A DNA stretch of 64,000 nt from Celeribacter arenosi (GTDB lineage Bacteria; Pseudomonadota; Alphaproteobacteria; Rhodobacterales; Rhodobacteraceae): the NCBI RefSeq assembly GCF_039539485.1, contig NZ_BAABDF010000005.1, positions 62,001 to 126,000 of the forward strand, written 5' to 3'. Shown in pieces: positions 7,178 through 15,782 of this stretch. The notes under the pieces are model-generated. The model worked only from the letters and a program-made list of their open reading frames with translations, was not told where the DNA came from and did no database searches. Position 1 is the first letter of the stretch. Each line of letters starts with the position of its first letter. Position numbers and translations under genes: made by a program.

Positions 7178-9571
7178 ATGAAATTCACGCTGTCCTGGCT
7201 CAAAGAGCATCTGGAAACCGAGGCGAGCCTCGATGACATCCTTTACGCGCTGACCGATCTCGGGCTCGAAGTCGAAGGCGTGGAAAATCCGGCTGAAAAG
7301 CTCAAAGGATTCAAGCTCGTCAAGGTCAAAGAGGCCAATGCCCACCCCGATGCCGACAAGCTGCGCGTGTGTCAGGTTGAAACCGACGAGGGCATGACCC
7401 AGATCGTCTGCGGCGCCCCGAACGCGCGCGCGGGCATCACGGCCGTGCTCGCCAAGCCCGGCATGTATATCCCCGGCCTCGATATCACCATTTCGGTCGG
7501 TAAAATCCGCGGCGTCGAAAGCCACGGGATGATGGCCTCCGAGCGTGAGCTGGAGTTGTCGGACGAACACAACGGCATCATCGAACTGGAGGGCGGCGAG
7601 ATCGGCATGGAATTCGCCGACTACCTCGCCAAACACGACCCCTCCAAGGTCGATCCGGTGATCGAGATTGCCATTACGCCAAACCGTCAGGACGCGCTCG
7701 GCATTTACGGTGTGGCACGCGATCTCGCCGCACGGGGTCTGGGCACGCTGAAACCGCTGCCCGTTGAATCCGTCGCGGGCGCCTATCCGAACCCGATCCC
7801 TGTGACCATTGCCGCGGGTGCCGAAGACGGCTGTTACACCTTTGCCGGTCGGTTGATCCGTGGTGTCAAAAACGGCCCGAGCCCGCAGTGGCTACAGGAT
7901 CGCCTGAGCGCGATCGGTCTGCGCCCGATCTCCGCGCTCGTCGATGTCACCAACTTCTTCACCTACGACCGCAACCGCCCGCTGCACGTCTTTGATGCCG
8001 GTAAGGTAGAGGGCGGCGTCACCATCCACCGTGCGAAAGGCGATGAAGAGCTCGTCGCGCTCGACGAAAAAACCTACACGATGCCTGAGGGCGCGATGGT
8101 GATTTCGGCAGGGGGTAAGGTCGAGAGCATCGCCGGCATCATGGGCGGCGAGGAAACCGGCGTGACCGAGGAGACCACCGATGTCTTCCTCGAAGCGGCT
8201 GTGTGGAACACGCTCGACATCGCAAAAGCGGGTCGCGCGCTGCGCATCAATTCCGACGCGCGCTATCGCAACGAACGCGGCATCGACGCCGCCTACAACC
8301 GCCAAGCAATCGAGGACGCAACACGCATGATCCTCGATCTGTGTGGCGGCGAGGCCTCCGAGGTCACGGTCGCAGGTGACGCGCCTGCTCTCGACCGCGT
8401 TTACCGTCTCGACACCGACCGCGTTCAAAGCCTCGTCGGCATGGAAATCGCGCCCGCCCGTCAGGTTGAAATCCTCACGGCTCTCGGGTTCGACATGGAC
8501 GGCGATATGGCCAAAGTGCCATCGTGGCGCATGGATGTGATGGGTGAGGCCGACCTCGTCGAAGAGGTCGCGCGTGTTGAAAGCCTGACGCATTTGGAAC
8601 CTAAACCGATGACGCGTCCCGCAGGTGTTGCGGGCCAGATCCAGACCCCGATGCAGGTGCGCGAAAACGCGGCCCGTCACCAAGCGGCCGCCTTGGGCTA
8701 CAACGAATGCGTGACCTACTCCTTCGTGGACGAAAAAAGCGCCACGCTCTTTGGTGGCGGCACGGATGAAGTGCGCCTCGAAAACCCGATTTCCTCGGAG
8801 ATGAGCCATATGCGCCCCGATCTCCTGATCGGTTTGTTGCAGGCTGCCAGCCGTAATCAGGCGCGTGGTTTTGGTGATCTCGCCCTGTTCGAAGTCGGCC
8901 CCGCGTTCCACGGTGGGGAGCCGGGTGAGCAACATTTGCAACTCGCCGGCCTGCTCGTCGGTGCTACGGGTCCCAAGGACGTTCACGGATCCCGTCGCGC
9001 CATCGACGTGTTCGACGCAAAGGCAGACGCCGAGGCGGTTCTCGCCGCAATCGGTGCACCCGCGAAGGCCCAAATCCTGCGCGACACCTCCGCTTGGTTC
9101 CATCCGGGGCGGTCGGGAAAAATCTGCCTCGGTCCCAAAAAGGTGCTCGCCCAGTTCGGCGAAGTGCATCCGAAGGTGCTGCGCGAAATGGGCGTCAAAG
9201 GTCCTGCGGTTGCCTTTTCTGTCTATCTCGAAGCGGCCCCCTTCCCACGTGGCGGCAAGGTTGCGCGTCAGGCATTCTTCACCAACGATCTGCAGGCGGT
9301 CGAACGCGACTTTGCCTTCGTCGTTGACAAGGACGTCAACGCGCTCGACCTCGTGAACGCCGCCGCAGGCGCGGACAAGGCACTGATCGAAGACGTGCGG
9401 GTGTTCGACGAATTCATCGGTGGTAGCCTCGGTGAAGGTAAGAAATCCCTCGCGATCACCGTCCGGATGCAACCGTCGGACACGACGCTAAAAGACAAAG
9501 ACCTCGAAGAAATCTCTGCCAAAATCGTGGCGAAGGTCGAAAAAGCCACCGGTGGTGTTCTTCGCGGCTGA
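7178..9571 (+). CDS. pheT: Phenylalanine--tRNA ligase beta subunit
   Basis: The 797-residue protein is a full-length bacterial PheT. It has an N-terminal EMAP/tRNA-binding domain (about residues 40-150, with HPDADKLRVCQVE), the B3/B4 editing domain (about 200-395), the B5 domain (about 405-475), a catalytic-like core, and a C-terminal ferredoxin-fold anticodon-binding domain (about 705-797, ending EKATGGVLRG). It pairs with PheS and edits mischarged Tyr-tRNA-Phe. A strong AAAAGGAGA precedes the ATG. A weak hairpin follows the gene. Confidence 0.97.
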   Translation: MKFTLSWLKEHLETEASLDDILYALTDLGLEVEGVENPAEKLKGFKLVKVKEANAHPDADKLRVCQVETDEGMTQIVCGAPNARAGITAVLAKPGMYIPGLDITISVGKIRGVESHGMMASERELELSDEHNGIIELEGGEIGMEFADYLAKHDPSKVDPVIEIAITPNRQDALGIYGVARDLAARGLGTLKPLPVESVAGAYPNPIPVTIAAGAEDGCYTFAGRLIRGVKNGPSPQWLQDRLSAIGLRPISALVDVTNFFTYDRNRPLHVFDAGKVEGGVTIHRAKGDEELVALDEKTYTMPEGAMVISAGGKVESIAGIMGGEETGVTEETTDVFLEAAVWNTLDIAKAGRALRINSDARYRNERGIDAAYNRQAIEDATRMILDLCGGEASEVTVAGDAPALDRVYRLDTDRVQSLVGMEIAPARQVEILTALGFDMDGDMAKVPSWRMDVMGEADLVEEVARVESLTHLEPKPMTRPAGVAGQIQTPMQVRENAARHQAAALGYNECVTYSFVDEKSATLFGGGTDEVRLENPISSEMSHMRPDLLIGLLQAASRNQARGFGDLALFEVGPAFHGGEPGEQHLQLAGLLVGATGPKDVHGSRRAIDVFDAKADAEAVLAAIGAPAKAQILRDTSAWFHPGRSGKICLGPKKVLAQFGEVHPKVLREMGVKGPAVAFSVYLEAAPFPRGGKVARQAFFTNDLQAVERDFAFVVDKDVNALDLVNAAAGADKALIEDVRVFDEFIGGSLGEGKKSLAITVRMQPSDTTLKDKDLEEISAKIVAKVEKATGGVLRG

Positions 9572-9599
9572 TCGGTCTAGATGGGAATTTGAAAACTGA

Positions 9600-9625
9600 A
9601 GAAGGGGCGCGCACAGTGCCCCTTT
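9600..9625 (+). terminator. Weak terminator-like hairpin after pheT
   Basis: AAGGGGC (9602-9608) pairs with GCCCCTT (9618-9624), with a 9-base loop and only a short T-run. It may end the pheST transcript, but the poor T-tract leaves room for read-through into the YtoQ gene, whose start is 23 bases further on. Confidence 0.4.
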
Positions 9626-9647
9626 CTCATGACGAAGGGACCTGAAC

Positions 9648-10091
9648 ATGAAGATCTATCTTTCCGGCGAAATTCATACCGACTGGCGCGATGAAATCAT
9701 TGCTGGTGCGCGCGACCTCGACCTGTCGTTTACAGCGCCGGTTACCGATCATGCCGCCTCCGATGATTGCGGCGTGGCGATCCTCGGCGCGGAAGATCAG
9801 AAGTTCTGGCACGACCACAAAGGCGCCAAACTCAACGCGATCCGCACCCGCACCGCAATTGAGGCCGCAGATGTGGTAGTTGTGCGTTTTGGCGAAAAAT
9901 ACCGGCAATGGAACGCGGCATTTGATGCGGGCTATGCCGCCGCGCTGGGCAAAGCGCTCATCGTGATGCACGGCGAAGAACATAGTCACGCCCTCAAGGA
10001 GGTGGATGCTGCCGCCCTCGCGGTCTGCGAAACGCCTCAGCAGGTGGTACAAATTCTCACCTATGTTTTGCAAGGAACACTGCCCGAATGA
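9648..10091 (+). CDS. YtoQ family protein
   Basis: The 147-residue soluble protein matches the YtoQ family of unknown function. It begins MKIYLSGEIHTDWRDEII and contains FTAPVTDHAASDDCG near residue 27 and VVVRFGEKYRQWNAAFDAGYA near residue 82, a layout reminiscent of nucleoside 2-deoxyribosyltransferase-like Rossmann folds (a resemblance, not an assignment). A GAAGGGACC sequence precedes the start. It overlaps the hemerythrin-domain gene by 4 bases, implying translational coupling and perhaps a shared role. Confidence 0.8.
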   Translation: MKIYLSGEIHTDWRDEIIAGARDLDLSFTAPVTDHAASDDCGVAILGAEDQKFWHDHKGAKLNAIRTRTAIEAADVVVVRFGEKYRQWNAAFDAGYAAALGKALIVMHGEEHSHALKEVDAAALAVCETPQQVVQILTYVLQGTLPE

Positions 10092-10675
10092 GTGCGCAGG
10101 GCCCATGGGACAGCGTTCGTGACGCGCTCGACGCGTTGGACGAACAGGGTCGCCCTAAGGCACCGCCGCTCCCCGAGGCCACCGATCGTGATCGCGCGGT
10201 CGGGGGGCATCTCGCCGCGATCCACCGCGCCCATATGCTCGAACTGGTGACGATACGGCGCCTGATGGGGCAGATCGAACGTGGCGAAGCCGAACCTGCC
10301 GCCCTCGTCACAGCCGTCCCCCAGATGGAAATGGCCCGCAATCTCGCCACCTTCGGCAACCTCTGCGGGCGCGCCTGCGCGATCCTGTCGGGGCATCACA
10401 ATATCGAAGAGCACTATACCTTCGTGCGCCTTGAGGCCGGTGGCAACGACGCGATTACCGCCGTCGTGGCAAAGCTGCGCACCGAACACGATGTTGTCCA
10501 CGCATTGCTGGACCATCTCTATGGCGCTGCGGTCGAACTCGTCCAATCGCCGGGGCGGGAGACCTTCCTCACAGCGAAGCAGGTTTTCGAACAGCTTGAG
10601 GCCGTCATAAAATCCCACTTCGGCTATGAGGAAACCGAGCTCGAAGAAGCGCTGGGTGTATTCGGCGCGCTTTGA
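10088..10675 (+). CDS. Hemerythrin HHE-domain protein
   Basis: The 195-residue protein has the histidine/glutamate pattern of a hemerythrin-like four-helix bundle: IHRAHMLEL near residue 45, GHHNIEEHYTF near residue 102, EHDVVHALLDHL near residue 136 and FGYEETELEEALG near residue 179. Such domains hold a non-heme di-iron centre and sense or store oxygen, nitric oxide or iron. No signal peptide or membrane segment is seen. It starts in an ATGA overlap with the YtoQ gene and is convergent with the glutathione S-transferase gene, 6 bases away. Confidence 0.82.
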   Translation: MSAQGPWDSVRDALDALDEQGRPKAPPLPEATDRDRAVGGHLAAIHRAHMLELVTIRRLMGQIERGEAEPAALVTAVPQMEMARNLATFGNLCGRACAILSGHHNIEEHYTFVRLEAGGNDAITAVVAKLRTEHDVVHALLDHLYGAAVELVQSPGRETFLTAKQVFEQLEAVIKSHFGYEETELEEALGVFGAL

Positions 10676-10681
10676 AACCCG

Positions 10682-11383
10682 TTACTTTGCGGGGTTTGGA
10701 ATCTTCTTGGCGCGTTCCACGGCGGGACGGGCAAAGAAACGGTCCACATAGGCGGGTACGTTTTTGAGCTCGGTGAAACCCGTCACCTCTTTTGCGCCAT
10801 AAAAATCGAGCGCGTTGAGCCAGGGTGCGAGCGCCATGTCGGCAATCGAGTAGTCGCCGGAAATCCAGTCCCGACCTTCGAGTCGCGTTTCGACCACATT
10901 GAGAAGGCGCTTTGCCTCACCGATGTAGCGGTCGCGTGCGGTCGGGTCGTCCATCTTGGACCCCGCGAACTTGTAGAAAAACCCGAGCTGCCCGAACATG
11001 GGACCCACGCCGCCCATCTGGAACATCAGCCACTGGATGGTTTCATAGCGGGTCTTGGGATCCGTCGAGAGGAACTTTCCGGTCTTCTCGGCGAGATAAA
11101 TCAGGATCGCGCCGGATTCGAACAATTCGACCTGCTGGCCGTCTGGACCGTTCGGATCAATAATCGCGGGGATCTTGTTGTTGGGATTGAGCGCGAGGAA
11201 TTCATCGCTCTTGACGTCCACATCCGAGAGCGAAACCAGATGCGGCTCATAAGCCAGTTCCATTTCTTCGAGCGCGGTCGACACCTTCACGCCATTTGGC
11301 GTCGGGTAAGAATAGAGCTGGATCAGGTCAGGGTTCTGGGCGGGCCAGCGTTGCGTAATTGCGTGGTTCAGGGAATTGGACAT
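10682..11383 (-). CDS. Glutathione S-transferase family protein (YghU/YfcG-like)
   Basis: The 233-residue protein has an N-terminal thioredoxin-like glutathione-binding domain (about residues 18-105, with YSYPTPNGVKVS, NNKIPAI and LFESGAILIYLAEK) and an all-helical C-terminal domain (about 110-225, with SGDYSIADMALAPWL). The N-terminal extension and motif set resemble the Nu-class YfcG/YghU enzymes, which have disulfide-bond reductase activity with glutathione. It is a cytoplasmic redox or detoxification enzyme whose natural substrate is unknown. It is transcribed alone. Confidence 0.87.
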   Translation of the reverse strand: MSNSLNHAITQRWPAQNPDLIQLYSYPTPNGVKVSTALEEMELAYEPHLVSLSDVDVKSDEFLALNPNNKIPAIIDPNGPDGQQVELFESGAILIYLAEKTGKFLSTDPKTRYETIQWLMFQMGGVGPMFGQLGFFYKFAGSKMDDPTARDRYIGEAKRLLNVVETRLEGRDWISGDYSIADMALAPWLNALDFYGAKEVTGFTELKNVPAYVDRFFARPAVERAKKIPNPAK

Positions 11384-11533
11384 CGGGTTTCTTTCTGCAG
11401 TTAGACTGAGGAGTTAGGGTGAACAAATGCCAAGAAAAACCCCTACTGCCTGTGCGTGTGTGTGTTAATAAGTGTGCAGCACTGCGCCAACCTGTCGCAG
11501 TTCGCCAATAAAACGTACTTCTCGAGGGACAAA

Positions 11534-11914
11534 ATGCTTAAAGAATTCAAAGATTTCATTGCCAAGGGCAATGTCATGGACATGGCAGTCGGTATCATCA
11601 TCGGCGCCGCTTTCACCGCAATCGTTGGTAGCCTTGTGGACGACCTGATCAACCCGCTGATCGGAATCTTCCTCGGCGGCGTTGATTTCGCCGGCTTGCA
11701 GGCTTCTGTGGGTGATGCAGTCTTCACCTATGGTAACTTCATCATGGCGATCATCAACTTCCTGGTCATCGCATTTGTGGTGTTCATGCTCGTTCGCTAT
11801 GTCAACAAAGTGAAAGACGCCAACACGAAAGACGAAGAAGTTGCAGAAGAGCCAGCTGGTCCTTCCGAACTCGACGTCCTGCTCGAAATTCGTGACTCCC
11901 TGTCCAAGAAGTAA
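11534..11914 (+). CDS. mscL: Large-conductance mechanosensitive channel
   Basis: The 126-residue protein starts MLKEFKDFIAKGNVMDMAVG, the standard MscL N-terminus, with TM1 at about residues 14-44 (IIIGAAFTAIVGSLVDDL) and TM2 at about 75-98, then a cytoplasmic tail ending in a short helix. The homopentamer opens under membrane tension to release solutes during hypo-osmotic shock. The ATG at 11534 is chosen over an upstream in-frame ATG because it matches the family start and follows CGAGGGAC. A strong terminator lies directly downstream. Confidence 0.95.
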   Translation: MLKEFKDFIAKGNVMDMAVGIIIGAAFTAIVGSLVDDLINPLIGIFLGGVDFAGLQASVGDAVFTYGNFIMAIINFLVIAFVVFMLVRYVNKVKDANTKDEEVAEEPAGPSELDVLLEIRDSLSKK

Positions 11915-11937
11915 TTCTTCGACAGTCTAGAATTGAA

Positions 11938-11965
11938 AACCCGCCGGAATTCCGGCGGGTTTTTT
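11938..11965 (+). terminator. Rho-independent terminator after mscL
   Basis: AACCCGCCGGAA pairs with TTCCGGCGGGTT in a near loop-less perfect inverted repeat followed by TTTTTC, 24 bases after the mscL stop codon. Confidence 0.85.
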
Positions 11966-12038
11966 CATGCCTTGCCTTCCGGTGGCGATGTGGGAAATTG
12001 TTGCAAATACCTTTCCCAAGCCGACAGGAAATCCACCG

Positions 12039-12497
12039 ATGGCCAAATTCGACGACACGGATCGCCGCATTCTGCGGGTTTTGCAGCGAAAAGGCCGTAT
12101 GTCGAATGCGGATATTGCCGAAGCGGTCAATGTGTCCACATCCGCTTCGCATCGCCGCATCCAGCGGCTCGAGGCGGAAGGCATCATTCGCGACTACGTG
12201 GCTCTTCTCGACCCCCGTCACGTTGACCGGCGCTCGACGGTCTTTGTCGAGGTCACGCTCGATAGCCAGACCGATGAAACGCTGGCGGCGTTCGAGCGGG
12301 CGGTGGCGCGTGTCGAGGATGTTCTGGAATGTCACCTGATGGCAGGAACCGCCGACTACATGTTAAAAGTCGTGGCCTCCGACACCGAACATTTCGCGCA
12401 GATCCATCGCCGCCTCGTGACCCTGCCCGGCGTGCAGAAAATGCAATCGGCCTTCGCCATGCGCACCGTTTTCAAAACCACCGCCTTGCCAGTCTGA
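12039..12497 (+). CDS. Lrp/AsnC family transcriptional regulator
   Basis: The 152-residue protein has an N-terminal winged helix-turn-helix (about residues 4-60: DDTDRRILRVLQ, then NADIAEAVNVSTSASHRR) and a C-terminal RAM/AsnC ligand-binding domain (about 65-145). Family members form octamers that respond to amino acids. The start at 12039 is chosen because it begins the canonical AKFDDTDRRIL and follows AGGAAA; earlier in-frame starts have no homology. It stands alone between the mscL terminator and the GAF-Fis regulator, so its target is not indicated by context. Confidence 0.9.
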   Translation: MAKFDDTDRRILRVLQRKGRMSNADIAEAVNVSTSASHRRIQRLEAEGIIRDYVALLDPRHVDRRSTVFVEVTLDSQTDETLAAFERAVARVEDVLECHLMAGTADYMLKVVASDTEHFAQIHRRLVTLPGVQKMQSAFAMRTVFKTTALPV

Positions 12498-12571
12498 CCT
12501 GCGGCATTTGCCGAAACCGCAATCGCCGTGCTACGTAAATCTCTATCCGCGTTTGGGAGGAGGCGGATCAG

Positions 12572-13519
12572 ATGAGCACAGTTCACACAGATATGGTGAT
12601 TTCCGCAGTGGAATCAGGGTCCGTTGGCACCCGACTGACCGCGTCCTGGCGGCGGTCGTTGAAAAGACACGGCCTCAATCCGGCTATCTCTGACGCCCCG
12701 CGCCGTTTCGGGGCCTTTGAAACCCGACAGCGACGCGAGAAATTGGGCGGCTTTATGGATATCGCTTCGCCCAAACTCGACACGCTGTTCCAAATGGTCG
12801 GTAACGCGGGATGCTGCGTGTTGATGACCGATCAGGATGGTGTCGTGCTCGACTTGCGAACGCGCGATGGGGATGCGCAGACATTTGAAGAATGGGGCCT
12901 GTGGCACGGGGCCGATTGGTCGGAAGCGTCCGAAGGCACGAACGGTATCGGCACCTGTCTGGCCGAGGAGCGCCAGATCACGATCCATCGGAGCGAACAT
13001 TTCCTCGCGCGCAACACGCGTATGTCTTGTATGGATGCCCCGATTTTCGGACCTGACGGGAGGCTGATCGCCGCGCTCGACGTGTCGTCGTGTCGCGCGG
13101 ACCAGACCGAAGCCTATGCGCGACTGATCGCAGGCGTCGTGGCGCAGACCGCCAAGCAAATCGAAGTCGACGCCTTCCGCGCCGCCTTTCCCAAAGCGCG
13201 CATCATCGCCGCATCAACGGATCGCGGCGAAGGCGCAGGCCTGCTCGCTGTGGATCACGATGATCTGGTGGTCGGGGCGACCCGTTCTGTGCGCCGGATG
13301 TTTGATTTGGGTGTGGGCACCGTGATCGACCCGCTTCCCGCATCGGATATTCTGGGGCGCGATACGACGCTCAGCGCTCTTAAACGTGCCGAACGTGCCG
13401 CGCTCAAGCGCGCCATTGCGCGTGCCGATGGAAACCTCTCCGCCGCTGCCCGTGACCTCGGAATTGGGCGTGCGACGCTCTATCGCCGTATGAAGCGGCT
13501 CTCAATCGACGAAAACTGA
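12572..13519 (+). CDS. GAF-Fis transcriptional regulator (AcoR-like, no AAA+ domain)
   Basis: The 315-residue protein has an N-terminal region with SWRRSLKRHGLNP, a GAF sensor domain (about residues 65-190, with ASEGTNGIGTCLAEER), and a C-terminal Fis-type helix-turn-helix (about 275-312, NLSAAARDLGIGRATLYRR). This resembles AcoR-type activators of acetoin or alcohol catabolism, but the central sigma-54-interacting AAA+ domain is absent; no Walker A or GAFTGA motif is seen. It probably binds a ligand and controls the adjacent aldehyde dehydrogenase gene, whose upstream region holds a perfect palindrome. Confidence 0.85.
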   Translation: MSTVHTDMVISAVESGSVGTRLTASWRRSLKRHGLNPAISDAPRRFGAFETRQRREKLGGFMDIASPKLDTLFQMVGNAGCCVLMTDQDGVVLDLRTRDGDAQTFEEWGLWHGADWSEASEGTNGIGTCLAEERQITIHRSEHFLARNTRMSCMDAPIFGPDGRLIAALDVSSCRADQTEAYARLIAGVVAQTAKQIEVDAFRAAFPKARIIAASTDRGEGAGLLAVDHDDLVVGATRSVRRMFDLGVGTVIDPLPASDILGRDTTLSALKRAERAALKRAIARADGNLSAAARDLGIGRATLYRRMKRLSIDEN

Positions 13520-13524
13520 GTGTG

Positions 13525-13548
13525 ACCTGTCTCAGGTGTGAGACAGGT
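13525..13548. promoter_or_regulatory. Perfect palindrome, candidate operator for the GAF-Fis regulator
   Basis: ACCTGTCTCA and TGAGACAGGT form a perfect 10-base inverted repeat around a 4-base centre (GGTG). It lies 6 bases after the regulator stop codon and about 100 bases upstream of the aldehyde dehydrogenase start. The TGTCTCA-N4-TGAGACA core is of a form expected for a dimeric Fis-type helix-turn-helix regulator. No T-run follows, so a terminator is unlikely. Assignment to this regulator is inference. Confidence 0.55.
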
Positions 13549-13649
13549 TGTCCCTCCCACCTTCTTGAGCGGGGTAGCGAGGTATCCTGCGGGCATTAAT
13601 CTCTTCCCATGACCGGCGCAATGAACGCCGTCACAGGAGGAGATCACCC

Positions 13650-15170
13650 ATGAACGTCATTTCAGACACTAAAATTGAATTTTCATCGCCGTTTAAGTCA
13701 AAATACGACAACTTTATTGGCGGCCAATTCGTCGCGCCAGTGAACGGGCGCTATTTTGAAAACGTCACCCCGATCACAGGCGCAAAGATCAACGATATCG
13801 CCCGCTCCGATGCGGCGGATATCGAACTCGCGCTGGATGCGGCCCATAAGGCCAAGGATGCTTGGGGTCGCACCTCGCCAACCGAGCGCTCCAATATCCT
13901 GCTCAAAATTGCGGATGTGATGGAGGAAAACCTCGACCTGCTGGCCACATGCGAAACATGGGACAACGGCAAGGCGATCCGCGAAACTGTCGGCGCCGAC
14001 CTGCCGCTCGCGATTGACCATTTCCGTTACTTCGCGGGCTGTCTGCGCAGTCAGGAAGGCACCATGTCCGAGATCGACGCGGACACAATCGCTTACCATT
14101 TCCACGAACCGCTGGGCGTCGTTGGTCAGATCATTCCATGGAACTTCCCGTTGTTGATGGCGTGTTGGAAACTGGCACCTGCGATTGCTGCGGGCAACTG
14201 CGTCGTGCTCAAACCCGCAGAGCAAACGCCCGCCGCGATCATGGTCTTTGCCGAACTGATCGCCGACATCCTGCCTGCCGGCGTGCTCAATATCGTCAAC
14301 GGGTTCGGGCTTGAGGCCGGTAAGCCGCTCGCGCAGTCCAACCGGATCGCGAAAATCGCCTTCACGGGTGAAACTTCGACCGGTCGTTTGATCATGCAAT
14401 ACGCCACTGCGAACCTCATTCCGGTGACGCTCGAACTCGGCGGCAAATCCCCCAACATCTTCTTCAAGGACGTGTGCCGCGAAGACGACGCCTATTTCGA
14501 CAAGGCGATCGAGGGTTTCGTGCTCTTTGCCTTCAACCAGGGCGAAGTTTGCACCTGCCCATCCCGCGCCCTGATCCACGAAGACATCTATGACGAATTC
14601 ATGGAGCGCGCGATCAAACGCACCGAGGCCATTTTGATGGGAGATCCGCGTGCCGAGGGAGTGATGATGGGGGCGCAGGCCTCCAAGGAGCAGCACGACA
14701 AGATCCTCAGCTACATGGATATCGGCCGCGAAGAGGGTGCCGAGGTGCTGACCGGTGGTGGCGCTGCCTCTCTGGGGGGCGAGTTGAACGGCGGCTATTA
14801 CATCCAGCCGACCATTCTCAAAGGGCACAACAAGATGCGTGTGTTCCAAGAGGAGATCTTTGGCCCTGTCCTGTCCGTCACCACCTTCAAGGACGAAAAC
14901 GAAGCGCTCGAAATTGCCAATGACACGCAATACGGCCTCGGCGCGGGGGTGTGGTCACGCGATGCCAATACCTGCTTCCGTTTCGGGCGCGGCATTCAGG
15001 CGGGCCGCGTTTGGGTGAACAACTACCACAGCTACCCCGCACACGCGGCTTTCGGGGGCTACAAACAGTCCGGCATCGGGCGCGAGACGCACAAGATGAT
15101 GCTCGATCACTACCAGCAGACCAAAAACATGCTGGTCAGCTACAACCCCAACAAAGTCGGCTTTTTCTGA
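13650..15170 (+). CDS. Aldehyde dehydrogenase (acetaldehyde/ExaC-AldB type)
   Basis: The 506-residue protein is a complete NAD-dependent aldehyde dehydrogenase. It has the cofactor-binding PWNFPLLMACWKLAPA, the FTGETSTGR loop, a catalytic Glu near residue 262 in LELGGKSPN, and the nucleophile Cys near residue 301 in QGEVCTCPSR. The GEVCTCPSR form is typical of AldB/ExaC acetaldehyde and propionaldehyde dehydrogenases. The context (GAF-Fis regulator upstream, DUF779 downstream) matches known alcohol/aldehyde oxidation loci. An AGGAGGAGA precedes the start. Confidence 0.93.
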   Translation: MNVISDTKIEFSSPFKSKYDNFIGGQFVAPVNGRYFENVTPITGAKINDIARSDAADIELALDAAHKAKDAWGRTSPTERSNILLKIADVMEENLDLLATCETWDNGKAIRETVGADLPLAIDHFRYFAGCLRSQEGTMSEIDADTIAYHFHEPLGVVGQIIPWNFPLLMACWKLAPAIAAGNCVVLKPAEQTPAAIMVFAELIADILPAGVLNIVNGFGLEAGKPLAQSNRIAKIAFTGETSTGRLIMQYATANLIPVTLELGGKSPNIFFKDVCREDDAYFDKAIEGFVLFAFNQGEVCTCPSRALIHEDIYDEFMERAIKRTEAILMGDPRAEGVMMGAQASKEQHDKILSYMDIGREEGAEVLTGGGAASLGGELNGGYYIQPTILKGHNKMRVFQEEIFGPVLSVTTFKDENEALEIANDTQYGLGAGVWSRDANTCFRFGRGIQAGRVWVNNYHSYPAHAAFGGYKQSGIGRETHKMMLDHYQQTKNMLVSYNPNKVGFF

Positions 15171-15225
15171 CTTTGTTCCCCCGGCATGCGCAGATAACTC
15201 CCCTGCGCGTGCCTCGACTGGTCGC

Positions 15226-15252
15226 GGGGCGCGGAAATTTTGGCCGCGTCCC
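15226..15252 (+). promoter_or_regulatory. Intercistronic hairpin between aldehyde dehydrogenase and DUF779 genes
   Basis: GGGGCGCGG (15226-15234) can pair with CCGCGTCCC (15244-15252), with one G-U wobble and a 9-base loop. No T-run follows, so it is not a standard terminator. It may stabilise the upstream mRNA or reduce downstream expression. Confidence 0.35.
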
Positions 15253-15334
15253 GTGACACTTTACGTCGAAACCCTGTGCAATGCCGCTTTTGCGCGGATC
15301 GGGTTCGACCCACCACCCCTGACAGGAGGACCAA

Positions 15335-15694
15335 ATGATTCCCGACCGTGTGATCGCTACTGCGGATGCCCGCGCTCTCTTGGCCCGTATCGTGGCGCAA
15401 AATGGCGCGGTGATGTTTCATCAATCGGGTGGCTGCTGCGATGGGTCTGCCCCGATGTGTTATCCGGTGGGCGAGTTTCCCCTCGGGCCCCACGACGTTC
15501 AATTGGGTGTCATTGATGGCGCGGATTTCTGGATGTCGGGCGCACAGTTCGAGGTCTGGAAGCACACCCAGATCATCCTCGCATCTGCCCCCGGATCGGG
15601 CGCGGCCTTTTCGCTCGACAATGGCGGATCGGAGCGGTTCGTCATCCAGTCGCGGGTGTTTTCGGACGCCGAGATGGATCAGCTAAAGATCTGA
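15335..15694 (+). CDS. DUF779 family protein associated with aldehyde dehydrogenase
   Basis: The 119-residue soluble protein matches DUF779, with the cysteine-rich signature HQSGGCCDGSAPMCYP near residues 29-44 and DFWMSGAQFEVWKHTQ near residue 65. The three clustered cysteines suggest metal binding or a redox role, but no function is established. Genes of this family often lie beside acetaldehyde dehydrogenase genes, as here. A GGAGGACC precedes the ATG. The 164-base gap to the dehydrogenase contains a hairpin but no terminator T-run, so co-transcription is likely. Confidence 0.85.
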   Translation: MIPDRVIATADARALLARIVAQNGAVMFHQSGGCCDGSAPMCYPVGEFPLGPHDVQLGVIDGADFWMSGAQFEVWKHTQIILASAPGSGAAFSLDNGGSERFVIQSRVFSDAEMDQLKI

Positions 15695-15705
15695 CCCGAC
15701 AAAAG

Positions 15706-15739
15706 AAAACCCCCGCCTACCGAAGTGGACGGGGGTTTC
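15706..15739. terminator. Terminator between the DUF779 and rpsU genes
   Basis: AAACCCCCG and CGGGGGTTT form a stem with a 14-base loop between two convergent genes. The minus-strand transcript is followed by TTTTCTTTT, fitting rpsU termination; on the plus strand only TTTC follows, so it may also end the DUF779 transcript less efficiently. Confidence 0.7.
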
Positions 15740-15782
15740 GTAATGAACGACCCAATGTGAGCCGGTTCAAGCGTCAACGCTC

